Assembly (NCBI RefSeq): GCF_022538115.1
Contig: NZ_JAKZAL010000003.1
Span: forward strand, 310,001-374,000
DNA: 64,000 bases
Source of the DNA: Cognataquiflexum rubidum
Lineage (GTDB): Bacteria > Bacteroidota > Bacteroidia > Cytophagales > Cyclobacteriaceae
Direction: 5' to 3'
Position 1 is the first letter of the stretch, and the number at the start of each line of letters is the position of its first letter. The position numbers were made by a program, and so were the translations under genes. This document shows positions 26,629 through 35,287 of the stretch, piece after piece. The notes beneath the pieces were generated by a model. It saw only the letters and a list, made by a program, of their open reading frames with translations, ran no database searches and was not told where the DNA came from.

Positions 26629-27884
26629 AAGCTTCCCTCATCCTAGAAATAGCCAAGGCGCTGATGCTTGCCCGATTCAAACAAACCATGATAGCTGCAA
26701 TAGGTGTGGTATTCAGCATTACGATGTTTGTGGCTTTGTTGGGATTCATGAACGGCTTAAACAAACTCTTGGATGGTCTGATTCTTAACCGCACGCCCCA
26801 TATTCGTTTTTACAATGAAATCAAACCAACGGTGAATCAGCCAATCGACCTTGCCGATGAATTCAGCAATTTTTACAATATCATCAGGTCAGTCAAACCC
26901 GCTGCCGGCCGCCTAAGCATTTATAACAATGAGGCAATTATCAGGACACTTGAAGAGGATCCAAGGGTTTTGGGTGTGGCACCAAAGTTATCCGCACAGG
27001 TTTTTTACAATGTAGGGACCATTGATATCACCGGTGTCATCAACGGCATAGATGTCGAAGCTGAGAGCAAACTTTTTGCTTTTGCAGATTACGTGACAGC
27101 GGGGAATTATATTGATTTGAAAAATACCTCCAACAGCATTATTTTGGGAAAAGGCGCTGCGGACCGGATGATGGCTGAAATCGGGGATGTCATCCAAGCG
27201 ACCACTTCTCAGGGCAACAGGGTTCAATTGAAAGTTGTGGGTTATTACCAATCCGGTTTGGGGGATTTGGACAATGTCCAATCTTACGCGTCCATTGGCA
27301 CCGTCCAGAAAATGATGGGAGAAACCGCTTCCTATGTGACTGATATCCAAGTCAAATTGAAGGACTTCAACCTTGCTCCCTCTATGGCAGGGGAATATAG
27401 AGATATCTTTGGGATCGATGCAGATGACATACAGACTGTAAATGCACAGTTTGAAACGGGGACAAATATCAGGACTTTGATCAGCTATGCCGTGGGGATT
27501 ACATTGCTGATTGTTTCAGGTTTTGGGATTTACAATATCCTGAACATGATGATTTATGAAAAAATGGATACCATTGCCATCCTGAAGGCCATTGGCTTTT
27601 CGGGTAGGGATGTGAATAATATTTTCATCACCATCGCCTTGACCATCGGTTTTGTAGGAGGAACTATCGGATTGATTCTTGGATTTATGGCCGGTTTGGG
27701 CATTGAGCGGATCCCTTTTGAGACGGAGGCACTTCCGACGGTCAAAACCTTTCCGGTAGATTTTAACCCGAAGTATTATATCATCGCGGCGATATTCAGT
27801 ATTGTGACGACGTATTTTGCCGGATATTTTCCTGCCCGCAAAGCAAGTGGAGTGGATCCGGTGGAGATAATTAGGGGAAAATAA
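26625..27884 (+). CDS. ABC transporter permease, FtsX/MacB-like
   Basis: 419-aa inner-membrane permease with one N-terminal membrane helix (~residues 20-40), a large periplasmic domain (~45-275), and three C-terminal helices in the FtsX domain (YAVGITLLIVSGFGIYNILN, then two more), ending in PARKASGVDPVEIIRG, a common ending of this family. It is translationally coupled to the adaptor gene by the ATGA overlap. It could be a MacB-like exporter or a LolCE-like lipoprotein transporter; the adaptor partner favours export. Confidence 0.92.
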   Translation: MKASLILEIAKALMLARFKQTMIAAIGVVFSITMFVALLGFMNGLNKLLDGLILNRTPHIRFYNEIKPTVNQPIDLADEFSNFYNIIRSVKPAAGRLSIYNNEAIIRTLEEDPRVLGVAPKLSAQVFYNVGTIDITGVINGIDVEAESKLFAFADYVTAGNYIDLKNTSNSIILGKGAADRMMAEIGDVIQATTSQGNRVQLKVVGYYQSGLGDLDNVQSYASIGTVQKMMGETASYVTDIQVKLKDFNLAPSMAGEYRDIFGIDADDIQTVNAQFETGTNIRTLISYAVGITLLIVSGFGIYNILNMMIYEKMDTIAILKAIGFSGRDVNNIFITIALTIGFVGGTIGLILGFMAGLGIERIPFETEALPTVKTFPVDFNPKYYIIAAIFSIVTTYFAGYFPARKASGVDPVEIIRGK

Positions 27885-28232
27885 TGAGAGGTGGGAAGAG
27901 TAAATTCTGAATTAATAATGAAGAATGAAAAACAGGCGAGAAACGAGAAAAGTTGGCAGTTGGCAGGCACAGTCAGCAATAACAGCGTTAAGTCAAGAAA
28001 GAGCCTAAACTAGTCATTTGGAAGGAGGTACGACTGAGAAATCTTTTAATAAATGAAAGAAATGTAAAGTAGACCTCTCCTTCGTCGAGGTGACAAGGTA
28101 AAGTCTTTGTTGATAAGAATCATTTTCATTTAGAATGTCCGCTTCTCAACCCGATAACCTGACAACGCGAAGCAGACAACAATTAGAACCACTACAACAA
28201 TTATAACGACTACAACAACTACAACCACTACC
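27885..28232. repeat. Intergenic low-complexity region
   Basis: 348 bp with no gene between permease and ATPase of one transporter. Near 27938 it has a GGCGAGAAACGAGAA tract like that at 50637-50690. At 28175-28191 it holds GACAACAATTAGAACCA, identical to 50795-50811, followed by an ACAACx-rich tract (28192-28231) that runs to the ATPase start codon. Confidence 0.75.
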
Positions 28233-28916
28233 ATGCAGGAAACACCTGTCCTAGAAGCACAAAAAGTAAACAAATACTTTTACAGCCCTGATAAAACCCA
28301 GGTGCTGAAAGAGGTGACTTTTAAGGTGACCCGAGGAGAATTCGTGTCCATCATGGGAAAATCAGGCTGTGGCAAATCAACCCTCCTTTATATCCTCAGT
28401 ACCATGGATACGGATTATGAGGGTAAATTGTCGATTGACGGTGAGGTGATCAGCGGAAAAAGCCCAAGCTACCTTTCCAAAATCCGAAATGAAAAAATCG
28501 GATTCGTTTTTCAGTTCCATTATTTGCTCAATGAATTTTCGGTTTTGGAAAATGTCATGATTCCCGGCCTAAAACTCAACAAGAAATCCCGGCCCGAACT
28601 CGAGCACATCGCCATGGAAAAGCTGAAAATTTTTGACATGCAGGACCATGCACTGAAGAAAGCAAACCAACTTTCCGGTGGGCAAAAGCAAAGAGTCGCT
28701 ATCGCCCGCTCTTTGATGAATGATCCTCTCATCATCATGGGTGACGAGCCGACCGGCAATCTTGACAAAAAAAACTCAGATATTGTCTTCAATATTTTCA
28801 AGGAACTGGCAAAGGAATTCAAACAGACCATGCTTATCGTCACCCACGATGCTGAATTTGCAGCAGGTACAGACAGAATCATTGAAATGGAAGACGGCTA
28901 TATTATCAAACAATAA
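28233..28916 (+). CDS. ABC transporter ATP-binding protein (MacB/LolD-like)
   Basis: 227-aa ATPase with Walker A GKSGCGKST, Q loop in FVFQFHYLL, signature LSGGQKQRVAIARSL, Walker B LIIMGDEPTGNLD and the switch His in VTHDAEFA. It powers the adjacent permease (26625-27884). It is separated from it by a 348-bp low-complexity gap that probably carries no strong terminator. A palindromic hairpin follows the stop. Confidence 0.95.
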   Translation: MQETPVLEAQKVNKYFYSPDKTQVLKEVTFKVTRGEFVSIMGKSGCGKSTLLYILSTMDTDYEGKLSIDGEVISGKSPSYLSKIRNEKIGFVFQFHYLLNEFSVLENVMIPGLKLNKKSRPELEHIAMEKLKIFDMQDHALKKANQLSGGQKQRVAIARSLMNDPLIIMGDEPTGNLDKKNSDIVFNIFKELAKEFKQTMLIVTHDAEFAAGTDRIIEMEDGYIIKQ

Positions 28917-28934
28917 ACTTTTGTTTTTAAACCT

Positions 28935-28978
28935 GACACTTTCGAAAGTGTCTAATGATCAAATCTTTTTTTTAAAAA
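28935..28978 (+). terminator. 18-bp palindrome with downstream T run
   Basis: GACACTTTCGAAAGTGTC at 28935-28952 is a perfect palindrome 18 bp after the ATPase stop; a T run follows after 13 bases (28966-28973). It could form a terminator with an offset T tract, or serve as a binding site. Confidence 0.6.
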
Positions 28979-28995
28979 AATCTATCTCCACACCC

Positions 28996-30093
28996 ATGAA
29001 AAATTCACCCCTTTTGCTCCTTATTTTGGCAGTATTATTTTCCTGCACGGAAAAAGAAACTCCCAATTCCAACCCCTCCGCCTTGTATTTCCCACCTTTG
29101 TCAGGCAATACTTGGGAAACGATCACACCTGCTTCACTCAATTGGGATTTGCAAAAATTAGAAGAACTCAAGCAATTATTAAAAAGTAACAGTTCACGTG
29201 CCTTTATTATTCTAAAGGACGGGAAGATAGTTGTAGAGGAATATTTCGGCACCAAAATTACCGGAGCACAACCTTTTGACCAAAGTTCGCTGTGGTATTG
29301 GGCATCGGCAGGCAAAACCCTTACAGCAACCTTGATAGGAATCGCACAGGAAGAGGGAAAACTGGGCATTCAAAAACCAAGTTCTGATTATTTGGGCAAA
29401 GGATGGACTTCCCTAACTCCTTCTCAGGAAGAAAAAATCAAAGTCTGGCACCAATTGACCATGACCTCAGGCTTGGACGATGGAGTGGCTAGTCGGGATA
29501 ATTTTTCACCGGAGGCGCTTCTCTATAAAGCTGAACCGGGCACAAGGTGGGCATACCACAACGCTCCCTATACGCTTTTGGACAAAGTGATTGAAGGTGG
29601 AACAGGGAAGACCTTCCCCCAATATTTCAATGAAAAACTTGGGTCAAAAATCGGTATGACCGGGGCTTGGCAGCGGGTCGAATTCAACAATGTGTTTTTC
29701 AGTGATGCCCGATCGATGGCGAGATTTGGTCTTTTGATTTTGGCAAATGGTGACTGGGACGGAGAAAGCATCATCAAAGACAAAAACTACCTGAAAGACA
29801 TGGTCAGCACCTCCCAAAACATCAACCAAGGCTACGGCTATCTTTGGTGGCTGAATGGCACAGACTCTTTTATGCCTCCTACGGTTCAGATCAAAGTCCC
29901 TGGTTCCTATGCACCAAATGGTCCTGATGACATGTATTGTGGCATGGGCAAAGATGGACAGTATATATGTGTGGTTCCTTCTCAAAACCTCGTGCTAGTG
30001 CGAATGGGAGAAAGTCCGGATCAGTCTTTGGTGCCATTTACTTTTTTGGATGATATCTGGGGAATCCTGAGAAATATCATTCCTGCCAATTAA
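28996..30093 (+). CDS. Class C beta-lactamase-fold serine hydrolase, lipoprotein
   Basis: 365-aa exported hydrolase. I start at ATG 28996 (MKNSPLLLLILAVLFSC; lipobox VLFSC, Cys17); the longer frame to 28720 overlaps the ATPase gene and is not protein-like. The nucleophile Ser104 and Lys107 are in WASAGKT (SxxK), the Tyr187-His-Asn189 motif in WAYHNAP. The family includes D-amino-acid peptidases, esterases and beta-lactamases; the SAGK and YHN forms suggest an esterase or 6-aminohexanoate hydrolase-like enzyme rather than an antibiotic resistance enzyme. Substrate unknown. Confidence 0.88.
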   Translation: MKNSPLLLLILAVLFSCTEKETPNSNPSALYFPPLSGNTWETITPASLNWDLQKLEELKQLLKSNSSRAFIILKDGKIVVEEYFGTKITGAQPFDQSSLWYWASAGKTLTATLIGIAQEEGKLGIQKPSSDYLGKGWTSLTPSQEEKIKVWHQLTMTSGLDDGVASRDNFSPEALLYKAEPGTRWAYHNAPYTLLDKVIEGGTGKTFPQYFNEKLGSKIGMTGAWQRVEFNNVFFSDARSMARFGLLILANGDWDGESIIKDKNYLKDMVSTSQNINQGYGYLWWLNGTDSFMPPTVQIKVPGSYAPNGPDDMYCGMGKDGQYICVVPSQNLVLVRMGESPDQSLVPFTFLDDIWGILRNIIPAN

Positions 30094-30147
30094 GTACTTC
30101 AGTCAAATGATTTGTATCTTCGGGGCATAACCAAAATACCAGTTTTT

Positions 30148-31566
30148 ATGAGCAAGAAGACCGAATACAGTTTGTTTGAGGATGTTTGTGGGTTTGTGGA
30201 TGAGGCAGCCAAGCACTTGGATATCCATCCGGGGTTATTGGAGCAGATCAAAGAGTGCAACAGTATTTATAAATTCAATTTCCCGATCCGAAACGATGAT
30301 GGGACTTACGAAACCCTCACAGGATATAGGATCCAACATTCCCACCACAAACTTCCTTGTAAAGGCGGTATCCGATTCAGCGACCATGTGGACGAAGAGG
30401 AAGTAAAAGGACTTGCTTCCCTGATGACTTACAAATGTGCTTTGGTCAATGTTCCTTTTGGTGGAGCAAAGGGCGGGGTCAGCATCGATCCAAAGAAATA
30501 TTCTGTCAATCAACTCGAAAGAATTACGAGGAGATATACTTCAGAATTGATCAAAAAGAAATTTATCGGTCCGGCCATTGATGTTCCTGCGCCTGATTAC
30601 GGTACGGGTGCCCGCGAAATGGCTTGGATTGTGGATACTTATGAGGCTTTCAATCCCGAAGTCATCAATGCCAAAGGCTGCGTTACAGGCAAGCCTCTTT
30701 CCCAACACGGGATTGATGGTAGAACCGAAGCTACTGGACAGGGAGTATTTTTTGGAATCCGGGAGGCAGTCAGTGTTGCCGAGGACATGGCTCCACTTGG
30801 GCTTTCCACTGGATTGAGAGGGAAAACCGTCATTGTTCAGGGATTGGGAAATGTTGGTTTTTATTCTGCCAAATACCTGAGCGAAGCCGGTGCAAAAGTG
30901 ATAGGCATTGCTGAGTGGAATGGTGGTATTTACGATGAGAAGGGAATCAATATCGAGGCTTTGAAAAAATACCAAACCCAAACAGGAAGCTTCAAAGGTT
31001 ATTCATCGGGAGTATTTGTTGAGAAAAGCAAAGAATTGCTGACCTATGCCTGTGACATCCTAGTGCCCGCAGCATTAGAAAATCAAATCACCAAAGACAA
31101 TGCCGCCAAGATCCAAGCCAAGATCATAGGCGAAGCTGCCAATGGACCTGTGACCCAAGAAGCTGAAAAAATACTGCTCGAAAAAGGTATAATGATCATC
31201 CCTGACATGTACCTCAACGCCGGCGGTGTGACCGTTTCTTACTTCGAATGGCTCAAAAACCTTTCCCGCGTTTCTTTTGGTAAACTCGAAAAGCGCTATG
31301 ACCAGGAAAAATACAGGAAACTTCTAGGCACTATCGAAAATGCTACCGGGGAGGAGTTCACAGATGATGAAAAAGAACAGTTGATCCAAGGAGCATCTGA
31401 AAGGGACTTGGTTCTTTCCGGTTTGGAAGAGACCATGGTCAATGCCTACCATGCCATGAATAAAGTGAGGCAGGAAAAAAACATCAAAAGCCTCAGGACT
31501 GCCGGGTTTATCCTGGCTTTGGAGAGAATTGCGGTGAGTTATACCGATTTGGGAATTTTTCCTTGA
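30148..31566 (+). CDS. gdhA: Glutamate dehydrogenase (Glu/Leu/Phe/Val family)
   Basis: Interconverts glutamate and 2-oxoglutarate plus ammonia. It is 472 aa from ATG 30148 (MSKKTEYSLFEDV). The substrate-binding and catalytic segments are PCKGGIRF, KCALVNVPFGGAKGG and DVPAPDYGTGAREMAW; the Rossmann motif is VQGLGNVGFYSAKYL. The C-terminal region has YLNAGGVTVSYFEWLKNL. It is somewhat longer than the usual ~420 aa because of an extension near residues 390-440. It lies directly ahead of hisF but is probably transcribed separately. Confidence 0.93.
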   Translation: MSKKTEYSLFEDVCGFVDEAAKHLDIHPGLLEQIKECNSIYKFNFPIRNDDGTYETLTGYRIQHSHHKLPCKGGIRFSDHVDEEEVKGLASLMTYKCALVNVPFGGAKGGVSIDPKKYSVNQLERITRRYTSELIKKKFIGPAIDVPAPDYGTGAREMAWIVDTYEAFNPEVINAKGCVTGKPLSQHGIDGRTEATGQGVFFGIREAVSVAEDMAPLGLSTGLRGKTVIVQGLGNVGFYSAKYLSEAGAKVIGIAEWNGGIYDEKGINIEALKKYQTQTGSFKGYSSGVFVEKSKELLTYACDILVPAALENQITKDNAAKIQAKIIGEAANGPVTQEAEKILLEKGIMIIPDMYLNAGGVTVSYFEWLKNLSRVSFGKLEKRYDQEKYRKLLGTIENATGEEFTDDEKEQLIQGASERDLVLSGLEETMVNAYHAMNKVRQEKNIKSLRTAGFILALERIAVSYTDLGIFP

Positions 31567-31659
31567 TCAAAATTGGTTAAAAGGAAAAAGTTCGAAAGGT
31601 TGGAAGGTTTTAAAGTTGAAAAGTTAAGGTCGACCAAATTGCCAGCGCTCCAGTCTTGG

Positions 31660-31715
31660 ATCTTTTGTCTCCCGTCTCAAATCTCATATCTCAAGTCTCA
31701 TGTCTCCTGTCTTAA
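31660..31715 (+). repeat. CTCxxGTCT-rich low-complexity tract before hisF
   Basis: A pyrimidine-biased run of degenerate TCTCxxxTCTCA units ends 4 bp before the hisF start ATG 31720. It is similar in style, on the opposite strand, to the GAGAAACGAGA tracts at 27938 and 50637. Confidence 0.6.
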
Positions 31716-31719
31716 AAAA

Positions 31720-32475
31720 ATGTTAACAAAAAGAATAATCCCTTGCCTAGATATTAAAGACGGCAGAACAGTCAAAGGAGTAAATTTTGTCCAGTTGCGC
31801 GATGCGGGAGACCCAGTGGAGTTGGCCAAAATTTACTCCGATGAAGGGGCAGACGAGCTTGTTTTTTTGGATATTACCGCTACCGTAGACAAGCGTAAAA
31901 CCTTGGCCGAATTGGTAACCAAGATTGCAAAGGCTATCAATATCCCATTTACAGTCGGTGGTGGAATATCTACTGTGGAGGATGTAAAAGTCCTTCTCAA
32001 CGCCGGCGCGGACAAAATCTCCATCAATTCAGCCGCAGTCCACAACCCACAAATCATCAATGACATGGCACAGGAATTTGGCAGTCAGTGCGTGGTTGTG
32101 GCCATCGATACCCGAAATGTGGATGGGATAGACTTCGTCCATACCCATGGTGGAAGGAAGCCGACCCTACTCCAAACACAAGCTTGGGCCAGGGAAGTCT
32201 GTGATCGAGGTGCTGGAGAAATCCTCCTTACTTCCATGGACCATGATGGTACCAAAGGAGGCTTTGCCAATGAGATTACAGCAGAGATTTCTTCCATGCT
32301 TTCGATTCCGGTCATCGCTTCAGGTGGGGCGGGAAACAGCGAACATTTCAAAGATGTGTTTACCTTTGGCAGGGCGGATGCTGCCTTGGCGGCAAGTATT
32401 TTCCATTTTAAAGAGATCCCAATTCCTGAACTCAAGGACTATTTGAATTCAGAAGGAATATCTATAAGGAAATAA
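31720..32475 (+). CDS. hisF: Imidazole glycerol phosphate synthase cyclase subunit
   Basis: Cyclase subunit that with HisH makes imidazole glycerol phosphate and AICAR in histidine synthesis. It is 251 aa from ATG 31720 ([20 protein letters not shown]), the usual length; the upstream open frame to 31573 is the low-complexity tract. The (beta-alpha)8 barrel shows CLDIKDG with the first catalytic Asp, [15 protein letters not shown] with the second Asp, and VIASGGAGN. hisIE follows after a repeat-rich gap; other his genes must lie elsewhere. Confidence 0.96.
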   Translation: MLTKRIIPCLDIKDGRTVKGVNFVQLRDAGDPVELAKIYSDEGADELVFLDITATVDKRKTLAELVTKIAKAINIPFTVGGGISTVEDVKVLLNAGADKISINSAAVHNPQIINDMAQEFGSQCVVVAIDTRNVDGIDFVHTHGGRKPTLLQTQAWAREVCDRGAGEILLTSMDHDGTKGGFANEITAEISSMLSIPVIASGGAGNSEHFKDVFTFGRADAALAASIFHFKEIPIPELKDYLNSEGISIRK

Positions 32476-32738
32476 TGTAGAAATATGCTTCGCGATATAA
32501 AAACTGAAATAACGTTGAAATATGCTTCGCGAAATAAATAGAAATAAGCTTCACAAATTGGCCTTTTTTCATTCTATTTCTACTTTATTTCTATTTTCTA
32601 TAAATGAAGAAAAAATAGAATTAAGGGAAGCAAAAAAGATCAGAATGAGGTGAATTGACCCTATATCAATTTATTTCTACTTTATTTCTACCATATTTCC
32701 ATAAATAATCAAAGTAAATAATTACCAATTAAACTGTA
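32476..32738. repeat. Repeat-rich gap between hisF and hisIE
   Basis: GAAATATGCTTCGCGA occurs perfectly at 32480-32495 and 32517-32532, with a third degenerate copy at 32541-32556 (13 of 16 bases). TATTTCTACTTTATTTC occurs at 32575-32591 and 32672-32688, matching the pair before the SDR gene with one T/C change. No gene is present. Confidence 0.85.
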
Positions 32739-33350
32739 ATGAATAACCTAAATATAGATTTTGACAAAGTAGATGGTCTGGTGCCTGCCATCATTCAGGA
32801 TGAGGTCACAGGTGCTGTCCTGATGCTTGGCTATATGAACCAAGAATCTTTGGACCTGACCATTTCTACTGAAAAGGTTACTTTTTACAGCCGGACCAAA
32901 CAACGGCTTTGGACAAAAGGCGAAACCTCCGGCAACTTTCTGATGCTCAAATCCATCAAACTCGATTGTGACAATGATACGCTTTTGGTCAGGGTCAATC
33001 CTGTCGGGCCTGTTTGTCACAAAGGCGATGATACCTGTTTTGCAGAAGAAAATAAAAGCAAAACACTTTTTATCGACCAACTCAGGGATATCATCAAGGA
33101 CCGCAAAAATAATCCAACCGAAAAATCCTACACCGCCTCGCTTTTTGCAAAAGGCATCAACAAGATCGCCCAAAAAGTAGGGGAGGAGGCAGTGGAAATC
33201 GTCATTGAAGCCAAAGACGACAACAAGGATTTGTTTTTAGGTGAAGCTGCCGATTTGCTTTTCCATTACCTTATCCTCCTGGAAGCAAAAGAAATCGAAC
33301 TCGACGAGGTGATGGAAGTGCTGATTAATAGGCACAGGGGAGGTAAATAA
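32739..33350 (+). CDS. hisIE: Bifunctional phosphoribosyl-AMP cyclohydrolase / phosphoribosyl-ATP pyrophosphatase
   Basis: Catalyses the second and third steps of histidine synthesis. It is 203 aa: HisI domain (1-~105) with MLGYMNQESL, FYSRTKQRLWTKGETSGNF and the zinc Cys in CDNDTLLV and GPVCHKGDDTCF; HisE domain (~110-203) with YTASLFAKGINKIAQKVGEEAVEIVIEA (by position ~125-152) and EAADLLFHYLILL. The last 32 codons (33252-33347) are found a second time, diverged, at 34142-34234, past a toxin-antitoxin pair. The gene itself is intact. Confidence 0.96.
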   Translation: MNNLNIDFDKVDGLVPAIIQDEVTGAVLMLGYMNQESLDLTISTEKVTFYSRTKQRLWTKGETSGNFLMLKSIKLDCDNDTLLVRVNPVGPVCHKGDDTCFAEENKSKTLFIDQLRDIIKDRKNNPTEKSYTASLFAKGINKIAQKVGEEAVEIVIEAKDDNKDLFLGEAADLLFHYLILLEAKEIELDEVMEVLINRHRGGK

Positions 33351-33407
33351 TACTTGAATAAGGAATATTGCACATTTTGGATTTAGAGGAAGTTGTAAGG
33401 CGCAATT

Positions 33408-33719
33408 TTATTGAGTTACGCTTAATTTTAGGTTTCCCCCTAAACCCTCTCTCACTATCCTCATCAGTGTAGAAAGTCTAATATCACTTGCATCATTTTC
33501 AATTCGGGAAATATAAGTTTTTGTCGTACCGCATTTTGCAGCAAGCTGTGCCTGAGTCAAACCTTGTTCTTTCCGAAGTTCTTGAATCATTACTCCCAAT
33601 TTGAAAGTTTCAAATTCCTCCTCGTATTTTTCTCTTTGATCTGTACCTTTTTTCCCGTATTGTTCATCTAAATGAGCGGAAAAAGAAGTTAACTTCTTAT
33701 TTTCTGATTCGCTGTTCAT
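33408..33719 (-). CDS. XRE-family antitoxin (HigA-type)
   Basis: 103-aa protein with an acidic, helical N-terminus (1-45) and a C-terminal helix-turn-helix of the XRE/Cro type: IQELRKEQGLTQAQLAAKCG followed by TTKTYISRIENDASDIRLSTL. It is the second gene of a toxin-first (HigBA-like) pair, and its start overlaps the toxin end by 23 bp. It should neutralise the toxin and repress the pair's promoter. The pair lies antisense, just past the hisIE stop. Confidence 0.9.
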   Translation of the reverse strand: MNSESENKKLTSFSAHLDEQYGKKGTDQREKYEEEFETFKLGVMIQELRKEQGLTQAQLAAKCGTTKTYISRIENDASDIRLSTLMRIVREGLGGNLKLSVTQ

Positions 33720-34053
33720 CGAAATATTGTTTTTTAAGTTTTTCTGCTAATTCTAATTCTTTTTTCGGCGTTTTTTGACTCTTTTTTTGAAACCCATTTA
33801 CCAATATCACCAAATTACCTTTGTCAAAAAAACTGAAAACTCTATAAATATCTGAGCCAACTTCAACCCGAATTTCATATACTCCTGAAGAACCAGTTAT
33901 ATGTTTGAAGAACTTTTCAGGAATTCTATCTAAAGTGGCTATTAACTGCAAAGTCCAGTTAAATTTCTTTTTAACTTCTGGTTTTAATGTCTGAAAAAAG
34001 TTCATGTAATGATTTTCATAGTAGAAAATCTCTCTGTTGAAACTATCGTTCAT
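33697..34053 (-). CDS. RelE/HigB-family toxin (Gp49-like)
   Basis: 118-aa RelE-superfamily toxin, likely a ribosome-dependent mRNA nuclease. The core reads YEIRVEVGSDIYRVFSFFD (positions ~60-78), then LVILVNGFQKKSQKTPKKELELA, the characteristic ending of the HigB/Gp49-like group with Lys residues at the active face. Toxin precedes antitoxin, the HigBA order. The promoter must lie in 34054-34141. The module is bounded by the two hisIE 3' ends, which suggests recent arrival. Confidence 0.9.
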   Translation of the reverse strand: MNDSFNREIFYYENHYMNFFQTLKPEVKKKFNWTLQLIATLDRIPEKFFKHITGSSGVYEIRVEVGSDIYRVFSFFDKGNLVILVNGFQKKSQKTPKKELELAEKLKKQYFDEQRIRK

Positions 34054-34141
34054 TCATTACCAATTTTTAAATTTTCACAAAGTTAGCTAATTAGGTAACT
34101 GTAATCAAGCAAATTTTTTATTTTCAAAGACGAAAGGGTTT

Positions 34142-34237
34142 GACTTGCTATTTTACTACCTTATCCTCCTCGAAGCCAAGGAGATCGAGCTCGATGAAGT
34201 GATGGAAGTGCTTATAAAGAGGCATATAGGAGGATAA
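34142..34237 (+). pseudogene. Displaced second copy of the hisIE 3' end
   Basis: Thirty-one codons and a stop encode DLLFYYLILLEAKEIELDEV followed by MEVLIKRHIGG. This matches the end of HisIE (33252-33350) at 28 of 31 residues by my count, and at 74 of 93 bases. The differences are mostly at third codon positions, so the copy evolved under selection as part of a working gene before it was cut off. There is no start codon or HisE body. It reads as a remnant left by, or carried with, insertion of the toxin-antitoxin pair. Confidence 0.9.
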
Positions 34238-34335
34238 TGTTCAAAATTTCTGTTCTACTCTTTCTTTTTTTCCAATGAAAAAATTTGGTTGTTTTAAAAT
34301 AAGCAAAATTTCGACTTACCTTCTGAAATAAGTAT

Positions 34336-34608
34336 TTAAAACTGCTTCTCCAAAATATGGTATTCTATTTTTGACATAAAAGGAAAGTATGGCAATGATT
34401 CTATAAGCTTTTTGCTATTGGATTCATCTATGTCTTTGAATATTAAAACAGCACTTTTCTTTGAAACTGAAATAAAGAAATTTTCCAGAATGCTTTCTTT
34501 TTTCCACTGATTTAATAATACCATTTCTTTTTCTGGCAATTCATGATTGGACTTAATAATTTCTATACCACTGTCTGAGAGTGTGATTAAAACCAATATC
34601 CTATGCAT
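34336..34608 (-). CDS. Small protein, muconolactone isomerase-like fold (tentative)
   Basis: 90-aa protein with no signal peptide. The C-terminal half (SAVLIFKDIDESNSKKLIES, then LPYFPFMSKIEYHIL) resembles dimeric alpha-beta barrel proteins of the muconolactone isomerase/YciI type, where a LPxxPYM segment is common. The N-terminal third is unlike them. No aromatic-degradation genes are nearby, so a catabolic role is unlikely. Distance to the upstream YqhA gene is 188 bp, so it may have its own promoter. Confidence 0.55.
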   Translation of the reverse strand: MHRILVLITLSDSGIEIIKSNHELPEKEMVLLNQWKKESILENFFISVSKKSAVLIFKDIDESNSKKLIESLPYFPFMSKIEYHILEKQF

Positions 34609-34796
34609 GTTATTTAATTATTTTAAAATTTAATTTTAATTATTTACTAAATTAAAGAATAATATTTTTTTGCTTAGAGCAATTTGTTTTATAAAAGATT
34701 TGTCAGCAAATATTTCCCCAAAAAGGATTACCTGTCAATTGCTGAATTTACTCTTTAAATATTCCTCCAATCGTCCTTTATTTTTTATTCAAATTG

Positions 34797-35243
34797 TCAG
34801 TGTTTTAGCAATTTAGAACTTATCGAAAACATCACCACTGAAGTAGGGATGATCAGAATTTCCCAATCTAATGGTCCGTTTGCCCTCAAAACATGGGTCC
34901 CGAAAGTGATGAGCAATGTCAGCAAAATGGCATTCCATGTTAAGTTTTTAAGTTCAAAGAAATTATTGATGAGAAGCCATGGCAATTCCAATTTTTTGAA
35001 CCCGCCAAAATCAGGATAAAACAATTTCATGAAGCCTAAGGAGAGTATAAGAAAAACCAAAGCTACCAAAAACAGATCAAGAGATTCGACAATTTCAAGT
35101 CCCGGTTTTCCTTTTATTCCTTCAGAATACAAAATCGAATAGGCATGAATTGTTTTATATACTCCTAAACCTGCCGTAAAAAGGAAGTTTGAAAACATGG
35201 TTAAGGAAATAATCAAAACAGTAGATTTATATACTTTAACCAT
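34797..35243 (-). CDS. YqhA/UPF0114-family membrane protein
   Basis: 148-aa inner-membrane protein with three to four membrane segments. The central ESLDLFLVALVFLILSLGFMKLF (cited by position ~53-75) is typical of UPF0114/YqhA, followed by WNAILLTLLITFGTHVL. The biochemical function is unknown. It is 44 bp downstream of the arylsulfatase gene on the same strand and may be in the same operon. Confidence 0.8.
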   Translation of the reverse strand: MVKVYKSTVLIISLTMFSNFLFTAGLGVYKTIHAYSILYSEGIKGKPGLEIVESLDLFLVALVFLILSLGFMKLFYPDFGGFKKLELPWLLINNFFELKNLTWNAILLTLLITFGTHVLRANGPLDWEILIIPTSVVMFSISSKLLKH

Positions 35244-35287
35244 GATTTTGTTTAATTTTTTACCTTCTTTTTATCGCTTCGGATCAA

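Noticed and set aside
25540-28916. Antibiotic-resistance MacAB pump
   Set aside because: The architecture fits, but the substrate cannot be read from sequence; only a generic exporter call is supported.
28720-28995. Upstream extension of the serine hydrolase frame
   Set aside because: It overlaps the ABC ATPase gene out of frame and is not protein-like; ATG 28996 gives a proper lipoprotein leader.
31573-31719. Longer N-terminus for HisF
   Set aside because: It is encoded by a low-complexity tract and has no similarity; HisF normally starts at the [11 protein letters not shown] position.
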